Source: Oscillospiraceae bacterium (GTDB lineage Bacteria > Bacillota > Clostridia > Oscillospirales > UBA929). From it: a stretch of DNA of 64,000 nt. Both the position numbers and the translations under genes were made by a program. Below the pieces are notes generated by a model that worked only from the letters and a program-made list of their open reading frames with translations, searched no databases and was not told the origin of the DNA. Location of the stretch: positions 58,945 to 122,944 of the forward strand of contig WRIZ01000003.1 of assembly GCA_009782475.1 (NCBI GenBank). Direction: 5' to 3'. Shown one piece after another: positions 9,139-14,932 of the stretch (positions within the stretch are counted from its first letter, which is position 1; the number at the start of each line of letters is the position of its first letter).

Positions 9139-9441
9139 ATGTCAGTCCAAGTTTCCACCCGTATAGACGAGGCGACCAAAAAGCAATTTGATCGGATATG
9201 CGAAGCAATCGGGATTTCACCATCCAATGCAATCAGTATGTTTATCAAGGGCGTTATCAATCATAACGGGATTCCTTTCAGTCCTGTTATTTCCGAAAAA
9301 GCAGTCAGACCGCCGTTTGAATTTGGCATATTGCCGGAGAAAATGCCGAGAGAGGCTGTGTTCGGCTGTATGCGCGGACAATTTGCGATGGCGGATGATT
9401 TTGACGCGCCGTTGGAGGATTTTAGGGAGTATATGGAATGA
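9139..9441 (+). CDS. RelB/DinJ family antitoxin
   Basis: A 100-residue protein with a ribbon-helix-helix N-terminus (VQVSTRIDEATKKQFDRICE) and the RelB/DinJ-type second helix (GISPSNAISMFIKGVI), followed by a C-terminal toxin-binding tail. The ATG at 9139 is preceded by CGAGGTG; the track start at 9115 lacks a ribosome site. Its stop overlaps the start of the PIN toxin by 4 nt (ATGA). It should neutralise that toxin and repress its own promoter. Just upstream, TTGACA followed by GATACGATGACG (9069-9110) is the likely promoter. Confidence 0.88.
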   Translation: MSVQVSTRIDEATKKQFDRICEAIGISPSNAISMFIKGVINHNGIPFSPVISEKAVRPPFEFGILPEKMPREAVFGCMRGQFAMADDFDAPLEDFREYME

Positions 9442-9824
9442 AACTGCTTCTTGATACGCACACAGCCCTTTGGTGGGTCAACGAGCACGAAAAACTGTCG
9501 TCTGATGCGAAAAATATGCTATTGGATGATACTCATACGTTATATATCAGTATTGTTTCAGCATGGGAAATCGCTATTAAAGCAAGCCTCGGAAAGCTGC
9601 CCGGATTTGACGGCGGCGCGAGCCGTTTTCTAACGAAGGTGACCGAAATGCCGGTTCTCTTGCTTCCGGTTGAACCGCACCATATAGAACAGGTCGAACC
9701 CCTTCCCTACATCCACCGCGATCCCTTTGACCGCCTGCTGATCGCAACGGCTAAATCGGAAGGCATGACCATCTTGACAGCGGACAAAAACATTCATCAG
9801 TATGATGTACCGACGGTGTGGTAG
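9438..9824 (+). CDS. PIN-domain ribonuclease toxin (VapC-like)
   Basis: A 128-residue PIN-domain protein. The N-terminal strand LLLDTHTALWW supplies the first acidic residue, SAWEIAIK the second, and the C-terminal HRDPFDRLLIATA and LTADKNI the others, so the metal-binding acidic set is intact. These toxins cleave RNA. It is paired with a RelB/DinJ-type antitoxin, a frequent but mixed combination, and translationally coupled to it. Confidence 0.9.
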   Translation: MKLLLDTHTALWWVNEHEKLSSDAKNMLLDDTHTLYISIVSAWEIAIKASLGKLPGFDGGASRFLTKVTEMPVLLLPVEPHHIEQVEPLPYIHRDPFDRLLIATAKSEGMTILTADKNIHQYDVPTVW

Positions 9825-9838
9825 GGAAGGAGAAATAC

Positions 9839-10822
9839 ATGGCTCTACCGTATGCTCATGGAAGAAAAGTCAACTCAATTTTTCAGTTTTTTGGAAAACA
9901 TGAAAACGGCATTACAAACGCATTTGTATGGGTACTGGCAAAATGTCCAAGACTTGCACAAAACTTTGTCAACGATATATTAGGGCCTAATATATATGGC
10001 TTTAATGATTACATAACATCCACTCAAGACTATACTTCTAAAGATGGTATTACAGACATTGAAATGACTGATAATAAAAATTTTTACTTAATCGTTGAAG
10101 CGAAATATGGATGGAATCTTCCGGGAATCGACCAGTTGGAACTATACACACGCAGGGAGAAATTTATTAGTAGCCCGGCAAGGCATAAAGCGATCGTAAC
10201 GATGTCAGAATGTAGTCAGGAGTATGCCGTCCTTATTCTTCCTCCCGAAATAAATGAGGTTCAAATCAAGCACATCTCTTGGAAAGAAATATATCACATA
10301 ACAAAGAAAAGCATAGTTGATTCTACACACAAGCAAAAGTGGTTATTAATTGAGTTTGAACATTTTATGGAGGTGCTTACAACAATGCAAAAGCAAGAAT
10401 CGAATTGGGTATATGTTGTTTCATTGAGTGATGATATGCCTGAGGGTTGGGGTATCAGTTGGATAGATATTGTAAAATCACGCGGCCTTTATTTCCATCC
10501 AATAGGAAACAGCTGGCCGTCAGAACCTCCCAATTACATAGCTTTTCGATATGGTGGGAGGCTTCAATCTATCCATCATATAGAAAGTTATGATGTATTT
10601 ACCGATCCGCATTCAAAAATAACGGAAATACCGAGTCTATCTTGGAACCCCCATTTCCTGTATACGCTAGGAAAAGCTATCGAGCCAATAAAAGAAGTTA
10701 GAACTGACGGTAAAAGGATACCTCGGGCTATGCGGGTTTGGGCTATGCTAGATACGCTTTTAACATCAGATACTATTGCGGAAGCCCGTGATATATCTAA
10801 AGCAAGGCAAGAATCACCCTAA
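9839..10822 (+). CDS. PD-(D/E)XK nuclease superfamily-like protein
   Basis: A 327-residue AT-rich gene. In the N-terminal third, DGITDIEM followed 10-15 residues later by YLIVEAKYG matches the D...(D/E)xK catalytic pattern of PD-(D/E)XK nucleases, and GIDQLELYTRR resembles the next helix. The C-terminal half (about residues 185-327) is not recognised. The start at 9839 is chosen because GGAAGGAG precedes it; it lies 14 nt after the PIN toxin stop. Placement in a toxin-antitoxin island and low GC suggest horizontal acquisition and a possible defence role, which is inference. Confidence 0.65.
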   Translation: MALPYAHGRKVNSIFQFFGKHENGITNAFVWVLAKCPRLAQNFVNDILGPNIYGFNDYITSTQDYTSKDGITDIEMTDNKNFYLIVEAKYGWNLPGIDQLELYTRREKFISSPARHKAIVTMSECSQEYAVLILPPEINEVQIKHISWKEIYHITKKSIVDSTHKQKWLLIEFEHFMEVLTTMQKQESNWVYVVSLSDDMPEGWGISWIDIVKSRGLYFHPIGNSWPSEPPNYIAFRYGGRLQSIHHIESYDVFTDPHSKITEIPSLSWNPHFLYTLGKAIEPIKEVRTDGKRIPRAMRVWAMLDTLLTSDTIAEARDISKARQESP

Positions 10823-10859
10823 GAATCCTTTGATATATTAAAAACGGACGGTACCCCTC

Positions 10860-11708
10860 ATGCAAGACAAAACAAGCAGCCGCATCCAGCTCCTCGACGC
10901 CCTGCGGGGGTTTTGCATCATCCTCGTCGTCGCTTTCCATATCGCCTACAATCTCGTCGATTGGGACATCGTCCCGTCCGGTTTGGTGTACAATCCGGTG
11001 TTAAACGTCTTGCAGCCGTTTTTCGCCGGGGTGTTTATCGTGCTGGCTGGGATTTCGTCCCGTTTTTCGCGCAGCAATCTCAAACGGGGGCTTCAACTGA
11101 CCGCCTGCGCCGCTTTGGTGACGGTTGCCAGTTTATTGGTGCTGCCCGCCCCGTTTCTATCATTCAAGGCTCTGTTTGGGATTTCGCCGACGGGAGCGGA
11201 GATCGGCGCGTTGATCGAATCGGGAAAGATCACCCTGCATAAAAACATCTTAGCGCAAGCCGCGGCTGGCGGGATGACAACGCCGGGAGAACTGGGAACG
11301 CTTGCCCTCGCTTCGTATCAAACCCCTTACCCATTGCTGGGGGTTCCGATCACTTTCGGCATTCTCCATTTGCTCGCGGTTTGCGTTTTGCTTTACACCC
11401 TGCTCCATAAATGTAAGATCATCATCCCCGTTTCGGCTTTGGGCGCGGCCTATCTGTTGTCCAATGGAATCACGCAATGGCCGGACACCCCTTCGGCCGA
11501 CTACTTCCCATTGGTTCCGTGGTTTTTTGTTTTCTTGTTCGGCGTTTGGCTGGGCGGCTCAATCCGGGAAGGGAAGTTCCCAAAGTGGTTTTACGAGGTA
11601 AAAATCCCCCTATTTCCGGCCATCGGGCGGAAGACCCTGCTCATTTACCTGTTACACCAGCCTGTATTATATGGAACACTATGGATTTTTGAAGCCGTCT
11701 CCGATTAG
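10860..11708 (+). CDS. DUF1624 / acyltransferase-like membrane protein
   Basis: A 282-residue polytopic membrane protein. The N-terminal motif RIQLLDALRGFCIILVVAFH is typical of the DUF1624/heparan-alpha-glucosaminide N-acetyltransferase-like family, which is related to membrane acyltransferases. About seven or eight hydrophobic segments follow, with a C-terminal KTLLIYLLHQP typical of the family. The substrate is unknown. GC content returns to that of the core genome here, which marks a boundary with the preceding AT-rich gene. Confidence 0.82.
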   Translation: MQDKTSSRIQLLDALRGFCIILVVAFHIAYNLVDWDIVPSGLVYNPVLNVLQPFFAGVFIVLAGISSRFSRSNLKRGLQLTACAALVTVASLLVLPAPFLSFKALFGISPTGAEIGALIESGKITLHKNILAQAAAGGMTTPGELGTLALASYQTPYPLLGVPITFGILHLLAVCVLLYTLLHKCKIIIPVSALGAAYLLSNGITQWPDTPSADYFPLVPWFFVFLFGVWLGGSIREGKFPKWFYEVKIPLFPAIGRKTLLIYLLHQPVLYGTLWIFEAVSD

Positions 11709-11763
11709 ATTTCGGCTAAACAGCGCATAATAACGCCATACATTAACGAAAAGGGTGGTTTTT

Positions 11764-12195
11764 ATGCGCGTATCCGAATTGATGAACGCCAACGTCGTCT
11801 CCATTACGCCGGACGAGCCGGCATTGCTCGCGGCAAGGCTGTTATCGCGCCACAACATCGGTTCCCTGCCGGTCTGCTCGCTCGACGGCAAACTGCGCGG
11901 GATGCTGACCGACCGCGACATCGTGCTGCGCTGCGTCGCCACCGAAAGCGACCCGCAGACAACCCGTGTGCGCGAGATCATGACGCGCGGTGTTGTGTCC
12001 GTCACGCCCGAAGATGACGTCCGCGAAGCGGCACACAAAATGTCGCATGAGCAGATACGCCGCCTCCCGGTGGTCAACGCCACAGGTTCGGTCGTGGGGA
12101 TGCTCTCGCTGGGTGACATGGCAAAAAGCCGCGCCATGGACATGGAAGCGGCCAACGCTTTGAGCGAAATCAGCGTGAATGTGAAGAAGGTCTGA
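11764..12195 (+). CDS. Tandem CBS-domain protein
   Basis: A 143-residue protein made almost entirely of two CBS domains: the first from MNANVVSITPDEPALLAARLL to GMLTDRDIVLR, the second from IMTRGVVSVTPEDDVREAAHKM to SLGDMAKS. CBS pairs bind adenosyl nucleotides and usually regulate a partner. The ATG at 11764 has AAAGGGTGG 7-8 nt upstream; the track GTG start does not. A standalone regulator or energy sensor is likely, but the partner is not evident. Confidence 0.88.
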   Translation: MRVSELMNANVVSITPDEPALLAARLLSRHNIGSLPVCSLDGKLRGMLTDRDIVLRCVATESDPQTTRVREIMTRGVVSVTPEDDVREAAHKMSHEQIRRLPVVNATGSVVGMLSLGDMAKSRAMDMEAANALSEISVNVKKV

Positions 12196-12223
12196 GGGCG
12201 GCGTCCGCCGCCTTTACATATGC

Positions 12224-12385
12224 CTATTCACCTTTATCCTCATCCCCTTTCCGTTCCGGCAGGGAGTTGAGAAAGATAAAAATTGCCGCTATGAAGGCGA
12301 TCATCAAAACCGCGGCAATGATGCTTCCAACTCTCCCGTATTTCTGATAAATCCACACCGCTAACTCAAAACCATCGAGTTCCAT
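12224..12385 (-). CDS. Small single-helix membrane protein, copy 1
   Basis: A 53-residue gene missing from the ORF track. The N-terminus FELAVWIYQKYGRVGS is amphipathic, residues about 20-40 form one membrane helix (IIAAVLMIAFIAAIFIFL), and the tail is charged (LPERKGDEDKGE). AAAGGAG lies 8 nt upstream of ATG. Copies 3 and 4 in this window share most residues, which argues strongly that it is a real coding gene. It is divergent from the small ribbon-helix-helix gene at 12486, with palindromic operators between. I do not recognise the family; a membrane-active toxin or small regulator is possible. Confidence 0.8.
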   Translation of the reverse strand: MELDGFELAVWIYQKYGRVGSIIAAVLMIAFIAAIFIFLNSLPERKGDEDKGE

Positions 12386-12423
12386 TGTATATACTCCTTT
12401 ACAACCGTTGTCGAACCTTTTAT

Positions 12424-12463
12424 GGTTATATCAAATTATAACCGATAACGGTTATAATAGCAA
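12424..12463. promoter_or_regulatory. Divergent promoter and phased operator between copy 1 and the RHH gene
   Basis: Three GGTTATA half-sites in alternating orientation begin at 12424, 12437 and 12450, exactly 13 bp apart. The last two sit within a perfect palindrome, TTATAACCG-ATAA-CGGTTATAA (12436-12457). On the minus strand TTGCTA (12458-12463) and TATAAT (12435-12440) are 17 nt apart and point to copy 1; on the plus strand TATAAT at 12453 points to the RHH gene. Autorepression by the RHH protein is the simplest reading. Confidence 0.7.
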
Positions 12464-12485
12464 TATCAAATGAGGTGATATTGCT

Positions 12486-12662
12486 ATGTTTACCGTAGAT
12501 ACTCAGTTTTCTAACGCGAATGTCCCGAGGACAATACGATTTACAGACAAGATATTTAGTGAGCTCAACGAAGCGGCGGAAGCAAATGACATTTCATTCA
12601 ATATGTTGGTTTTACAGTGTTGCCGCTATGCGCTTGACCACATGGAGGAAACAGAGCAATAA
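12486..12662 (+). CDS. Ribbon-helix-helix-type small DNA-binding protein
   Basis: A 58-residue protein just under the track cutoff. The segment VPRTIRFTDKIFSELNEAAE, then NDISFNMLVLQCCRYALDHM, has the strand-helix-helix pattern of Arc/YlcI-like RHH proteins. GAGGTG precedes the ATG at 12486. It is divergent from the copy 1 membrane peptide and followed directly by a terminator, so it forms a self-contained regulator/peptide module with it. It could be an antitoxin-like repressor of copy 1. Fold assignment is from pattern only. Confidence 0.78.
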   Translation: MFTVDTQFSNANVPRTIRFTDKIFSELNEAAEANDISFNMLVLQCCRYALDHMEETEQ

Positions 12663-12690
12663 AAGGAGCGGCTATGACCGCTCCTTTTAT
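12661..12690 (+). terminator. Intrinsic terminator after the RHH gene
   Basis: AAAAGGAGCGG and CCGCTCCTTTT form a perfect stem with a 6-nt loop. Nearly the same hairpin ends hicBA at 15773. Confidence 0.85.
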
Positions 12691-12708
12691 AGTTGCAAAT
12701 AGTAGACC

Positions 12709-12737
12709 TTGACAAACGCTTCTATGTGTATTATTAT
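12709..12737 (+). promoter_or_regulatory. vapBC promoter
   Basis: TTGACA and TATTAT are separated by 17 nt, about 20 nt upstream of vapB, whose ribosome site is CAGGAGGTG. Confidence 0.75.
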
Positions 12738-12758
12738 GTGTATCAGGAGGTGTATATT

Positions 12759-12959
12759 ATGCGCACCAATATCGTTATTGATGACAGCCTCATGCAAAAG
12801 GCCATGAGTGTTTCGCAAAGCAAGACAAAAAAAGAAGTCATCGAAAAAGCGTTGCTGGAGTTTATTGCCGCGAACACCCGAAGGGATTTGCTGGATTTAC
12901 AGGGAAATATTTTATTTGCGGACGACTATGATTATAAGGCATTACGGGAGGGTCGTTAG
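12759..12959 (+). CDS. vapB: VapB family antitoxin
   Basis: A 66-residue antitoxin. It begins MRTNIVIDDSLMQKAM (ribbon-helix-helix strand and first helix), continues with SKTKKEVIEKALLEFI (second helix) and ends in a toxin-binding tail containing LLDLQGNILFADDYD. This is the standard VapB layout. The ATG at 12759 has CAGGAGGTG upstream, whereas the track start does not. The toxin gene begins immediately after its stop. A decayed second copy of its 3' half lies at 14717. Confidence 0.92.
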   Translation: MRTNIVIDDSLMQKAMSVSQSKTKKEVIEKALLEFIAANTRRDLLDLQGNILFADDYDYKALREGR

Positions 12960-13373
12960 TTGATATTGGTGGATACATCGGTCATCATCGATTTTCTAAA
13001 GGGTCATCACAATGCAAAAACAGAGCTTTTTGAATCTGTATTGAAGCAAAAAGCCCCGTACGGGCTTGCGTCATATACCTACCAAGAGGTTTTGCAGGGG
13101 GCAAGGGACGAACGGGAATACAAAAGGTTAAAGGATTATTTGTCCACCCAAAGAATCTGCTTTCTGCCCGAGACAATCGAGTTATACGAAAAAGCGGCTC
13201 TGCTGTTTTTCAATTTGAGGCGTCAAGGGTTTACACCAAGAAGCACGATTGACATTCTAATCGCGTTAACGGCAATGGAAAATGATCTGTTCTTATTGCA
13301 TAACGACAGGGATTTTGACATGATTGCCTCCAAAACCGCCGATTTGAAAATATTGAATCGGCTGTATGAGTAA
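12960..13373 (+). CDS. vapC: VapC family PIN-domain toxin
   Basis: A 137-residue PIN ribonuclease. The N-terminus MILVDTSVIIDFLKG carries the first catalytic Asp; YTYQEVLQGARDE, RSTIDILIALTA and LHNDRDFDMIA carry the remaining acidic positions. It starts with TTG at 12960, the base right after the vapB stop, so translation is coupled. VapC toxins typically cleave tRNA or rRNA. The 3' end is followed within a few bases by the truncated copy 2 of the small membrane protein. Confidence 0.92.
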   Translation: MILVDTSVIIDFLKGHHNAKTELFESVLKQKAPYGLASYTYQEVLQGARDEREYKRLKDYLSTQRICFLPETIELYEKAALLFFNLRRQGFTPRSTIDILIALTAMENDLFLLHNDRDFDMIASKTADLKILNRLYE

Positions 13374-13378
13374 ACAGC

Positions 13379-13444
13379 CTATTCACCGTTATCCTCATCC
13401 CCTTTCCGCTCCGGCAGGGAGTTGAGAAAGATAAAAATTGCCGC
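13379..13444 (-). pseudogene. Truncated copy 2 of the small membrane protein
   Basis: Matches the last 22 codons, stop included, of the copy 1 gene almost base for base (AAIFIFLNSLPERKGDED then NGE and stop). The start codon, N-terminal half and promoter are absent; the homology stops abruptly at 13444, right before the antisense RNA promoter at 13458. It looks like a recombination remnant. Confidence 0.8.
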
Positions 13445-13457
13445 ATATTCTTTATGC

Positions 13458-13486
13458 TTGACATACTCTATAGCTACGGTTATAAT
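13458..13486 (+). promoter_or_regulatory. Consensus promoter for an antisense RNA
   Basis: A perfect TTGACA and a perfect TATAAT with a 17-nt spacer. No ORF follows downstream on this strand; instead there is a short untranslated stretch ending in a hairpin terminator. Confidence 0.85.
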
Positions 13487-13491
13487 AAAGG

Positions 13492-13605
13492 TGTGGAAAC
13501 CTAGACGGTTGCCACAAGTCGATACTTACCGTTACATTAGGCTATAAGCCTCAAGCAATCGGTGAGCCATCTGTTAGAGGCAGACGGCTCACTACTTCTT
13601 TTTAT
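13492..13605 (+). ncRNA. Probable antitoxin RNA of type I locus 1
   Basis: A predicted RNA of about 110 nt from the consensus promoter at 13458 to the terminator at 13562-13605. It runs convergent to, and overlaps the 3' end of, the minus-strand membrane peptide gene at 13592-13726. That is the layout of type I toxin/antisense RNA pairs such as txpA/RatA. Its first 12 nt (TGTGGAAACCTA) are also found at the predicted 5' end of the toxin mRNA. Confidence 0.65.
13562..13605 (+). terminator. Hairpin terminator of the antisense RNA
   Basis: GTGAGCCATCTG and CAGACGGCTCAC pair (one mismatch) around a 7-nt loop, followed by TACTTCTTTTTAT. The hairpin abuts the toxin stop codon on the other strand, so it lies in the toxin mRNA 3' region too. 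Confidence 0.75.
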
Positions 13606-13726
13606 CAGAGCGTACATGGTCAACTACCGCAATGACAGTCAACACAATCGTACAGATGCCCACAATAATTTCTGAAGTAATATGTACCAGCCTCCTTTCG
13701 AGAATTACTTCCCGCGAGGGCTGCAT
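13592..13726 (-). CDS. Putative type I toxin, small membrane peptide (locus 1)
   Basis: A 44-residue peptide missing from the track. It has a basic N-terminus (MQPSREVILERRLVH), one membrane helix (EIIVGICTIVLTVIAVV) and a basic tail (VRSDKKK). The ATG at 13726 has GGAGG 5 nt upstream. Inside the gene AAAGGAGG lies 9 nt before an in-frame ATT (13681) that would give a 29-residue peptide matching the hydrophobic toxin core; which start is used is open. The size, single helix, charged tail and an overlapping antisense RNA match the holin-like/TxpA class of type I toxins. No family match was verified. Confidence 0.65.
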   Translation of the reverse strand: MQPSREVILERRLVHITSEIIVGICTIVLTVIAVVDHVRSDKKK

Positions 13727-13821
13727 ACACGCCTCCATTCCGCTCTCACGGGATGACAGGCAACCATCTCTTTACCATCACCGTCTACAAGAAACAGTAG
13801 CCGGTAGGTTTCCACAACGGC

Positions 13822-13850
13822 ATAATACAGCATTATCTTTCTATTGTCAA
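13822..13850 (-). promoter_or_regulatory. Promoter of the type I toxin (locus 1)
   Basis: On the minus strand TTGACA (13845-13850) and TATTAT (13822-13827) have a 17-nt spacer. The transcript would begin near 13815, giving a leader of about 90 nt before the ATG. Confidence 0.75.
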
Positions 13851-13864
13851 ATTATAGATGGATG

Positions 13865-14032
13865 TCATTCCTTTTTATCTCCCTCCTCATCCCCTTTCCG
13901 CTCCGGCAGGGAGTTGAGAAAGATAAAAATTGCCGCAATGAAAGCGATCATTAAAATCGCGGCAACCACAGAGCCAACCCGCCCGTATTTCTGATAAATC
14001 CATACCGCTAACTCAAAACCACCGTGTTCCAT
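13865..14032 (-). CDS. Small single-helix membrane protein, copy 3
   Basis: A 55-residue member of the same family as 12224 and 14762. It starts MEHGGFELAVWIYQKYGRVG, has a membrane helix (SVVAAILMIAFIAAIFIFL) and a charged tail ending EEGDKKE. GGGAGGT lies 5 nt upstream of ATG. Nucleotide identity with copy 4 is nearly complete across the first 48 codons, so one is a recent duplicate of the other. It is divergent from the XRE regulator at 14134. The function is unknown; I infer it is the effector of a regulator/peptide pair. Confidence 0.8.
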   Translation of the reverse strand: MEHGGFELAVWIYQKYGRVGSVVAAILMIAFIAAIFIFLNSLPERKGDEEGDKKE

Positions 14033-14074
14033 GATGTACCTCCCTTATTGCAGCCAATCTATAATGCAACCGAT

Positions 14075-14122
14075 TAGTAGCATTTCTATCCCTACTATGC
14101 CACAAAATAGTAGCATAGTCAA
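14075..14122. promoter_or_regulatory. Divergent control region between copy 3 and XRE regulator 1
   Basis: TAGTAGCAT occurs twice in direct orientation (14075-14083 and 14108-14116), with a related CTACTATGC between them. On the minus strand TTGACT (14117-14122) and CATAGT (14094-14099) are 17 nt apart, pointing to copy 3, so a protein bound to the repeats would cover this promoter. Confidence 0.5.
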
Positions 14123-14133
14123 GGGGTGCAAAA

Positions 14134-14346
14134 ATGGTATTTCAAAGACTGGAAGATTTACGAGTGGACAAAGATATGACACAGCAGAAAGTTGCAGACT
14201 TATTAAATTGTAAACGGGAAGTATACCGCAGATATGAAAGGGGCATCAGAGAAATCCCGATTTGGGCACTTATAAAGCTGGCGGATTTCTATCATGTGAG
14301 CATTGACTATATTCTCGGGCGGACAGATAACCCGAAATCATTCTGA
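14134..14346 (+). CDS. XRE-family HTH regulator 1
   Basis: A 70-residue Cro/CI-type regulator consisting only of the helix-turn-helix: LEDLRVDKDMTQQKVADLLN then CKREVYRRYERGIREIP and LADFYHVSIDYILGRTDN, the classic XRE ending. AAGGGGTG precedes the ATG. It is divergent from copy 3 of the membrane peptide; its stop overlaps the 39-bp duplicated promoter that reads into the type I locus 2. It probably represses copy 3 and perhaps itself. Confidence 0.88.
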   Translation: MVFQRLEDLRVDKDMTQQKVADLLNCKREVYRRYERGIREIPIWALIKLADFYHVSIDYILGRTDNPKSF

Positions 14347-14380
14347 TATATTGCTATTTTCAATGCTTTTGAGTATAATG
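14342..14380 (+). promoter_or_regulatory. Duplicated 39-bp promoter, copy A
   Basis: TTGCTA (14351-14356) and TATAAT (14374-14379), spacer 17. The 39-bp segment differs at only two bases from that at 15307-15345. It drives the leader and toxin of type I locus 2. Confidence 0.75.
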
Positions 14381-14384
14381 AACT

Positions 14385-14510
14385 GGCCGGGGCAACCCGG
14401 CCGGAAAACGCCAAGCGTACGCTAGGCGAAGGGTAAAATTGAAAACGGCGCAAGCCGGACGGTTACGCCCCCCTAATCCCTTAGCAAAGTCCACAGGAAA
14501 GGGGGGAGCG
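14385..14510 (+). ncRNA. Structured leader of the type I toxin mRNA (locus 2)
   Basis: A leader of about 130 nt rich in stable hairpins: GGCCGGG-GCAA-CCCGGCC (GNRA loop), CGCC..GGCG enclosing AGCG/CGCT, and GGC-GCAA-GCC. CGCCCCCC at 14466 can pair with the GGGGGGAGCG Shine-Dalgarno at 14501, which would hide the toxin start. Occluded ribosome sites are typical of type I toxin mRNAs. A ligand-binding riboswitch is an alternative I could not match to a known class. Confidence 0.55.
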
Positions 14511-14514
14511 CGTG

Positions 14515-14595
14515 ATGGAAGTGGCATACATAGTTTCTATGGCGGTGATCGCTGTGGTCGCTATCGTAGTAAACAACCGTAATACGAAAAAATAA
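14515..14595 (+). CDS. Putative type I toxin, small membrane peptide (locus 2)
   Basis: A 26-residue peptide missing from the track. It is nearly all membrane helix (MEVAYIVSMAVIAVVAIVV) with a polar, basic tail (NNRNTKK). AGGAAAGGGGGGAG lies just upstream of ATG. It has its own promoter, a folded leader and a terminator that also ends an antisense transcript from the other strand. The size, single helix and convergent antisense gene fit a type I toxin. No established family was verified. Confidence 0.65.
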   Translation: MEVAYIVSMAVIAVVAIVVNNRNTKK

Positions 14596-14627
14596 CCCAT
14601 CCCGGTCAAGGCAAGGGTTATTTTTTT
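14588..14627. terminator. Bidirectional terminator shared by toxin and antisense RNA (locus 2)
   Basis: AAAATAACCC pairs with GGGTTATTTT; the stem is flanked by a T-run on both strands, so it can stop transcription in both directions. Confidence 0.85.
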
Positions 14628-14670
14628 CCTAAACCTTGGGCGTAACCGTTGAAGGTTTTGCCCTTTTCTG
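14588..14670 (-). ncRNA. Probable antitoxin RNA of type I locus 2
   Basis: A predicted RNA of about 80 nt on the minus strand, from the promoter at 14676-14704 to the shared terminator. It overlaps the end of the toxin mRNA. It contains ACGGTTACGCCC, identical to a segment of the toxin leader at 14459-14470 (a 12-bp inverted repeat in the DNA). Confidence 0.65.
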
Positions 14671-14675
14671 CGTTC

Positions 14676-14704
14676 ATTATACTCCCGCGTCACCATATTG
14701 TCAA
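14676..14704 (-). promoter_or_regulatory. Consensus promoter of antisense RNA 2
   Basis: A perfect TTGACA (14699-14704) and a perfect TATAAT (14676-14681) on the minus strand, spacer 17 nt. Confidence 0.85.
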
Positions 14705-14716
14705 GTCCTTTTCCAT

Positions 14717-14766
14717 GCCGCGAACACCTAGAGGGATTTGCTTGATTTACAGGGAATTATTCTATT
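14717..14766 (+). pseudogene. Remnant of a second vapB gene
   Basis: About 50 bp closely match the 3' part of vapB (codons for AANTRRDLLDLQGNILF), with small changes including a premature stop (CCCGAA has become CCTAGA). No start, N-terminus or adjacent vapC is present. It overlaps the 3' end of membrane peptide copy 4, echoing the vapBC/copy 2 neighbourhood. Confidence 0.75.
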
Positions 14767-14923
14767 CATCTTTTTCCTTATCCCCTTTCCGCTCCGGCAG
14801 GGAATTGAGAAAGATAAAAATTGCCGCAATGAAAGCGATCATTAAAATCGCGGCAACCACAGAGCCAACCCGCCCGTATTTCTGATAAATCCATACCGCT
14901 AACTCAAAACCGCCGTGTTCCAT
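14762..14923 (-). CDS. Small single-helix membrane protein, copy 4
   Basis: A 53-residue member of the family. It has the same first 48 residues as copy 3 and a different acidic tail (KEKDE). GGGGGT precedes the ATG, a weaker ribosome site than the GGGAGGT of copy 3. It is divergent from XRE regulator 2 at 15052, with a strong promoter and two palindromes between them. Confidence 0.8.
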   Translation of the reverse strand: MEHGGFELAVWIYQKYGRVGSVVAAILMIAFIAAIFIFLNSLPERKGDKEKDE

Positions 14924-14932
14924 GATGTACCC

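Noticed and set aside
12520-12702. 60-residue plus-strand ORF listed in the track
   Set aside because: Out-of-frame shadow of the 58-residue RHH gene at 12486, which has the better ribosome site and a recognisable fold.
13632-13994. 120-residue plus-strand ORF
   Set aside because: Runs antisense through the type I toxin leader and the copy 3 membrane gene; its sequence is just the complement of those.
14385-14510. GEMM (c-di-GMP) riboswitch
   Set aside because: Has GNRA hairpins but I could not match the conserved core; more simply explained as a type I toxin leader.
14649-14885. 78-residue plus-strand ORF
   Set aside because: Antisense of membrane peptide copy 4; ends with the same residues as the 13632 ORF because both are complements of the repeated gene.
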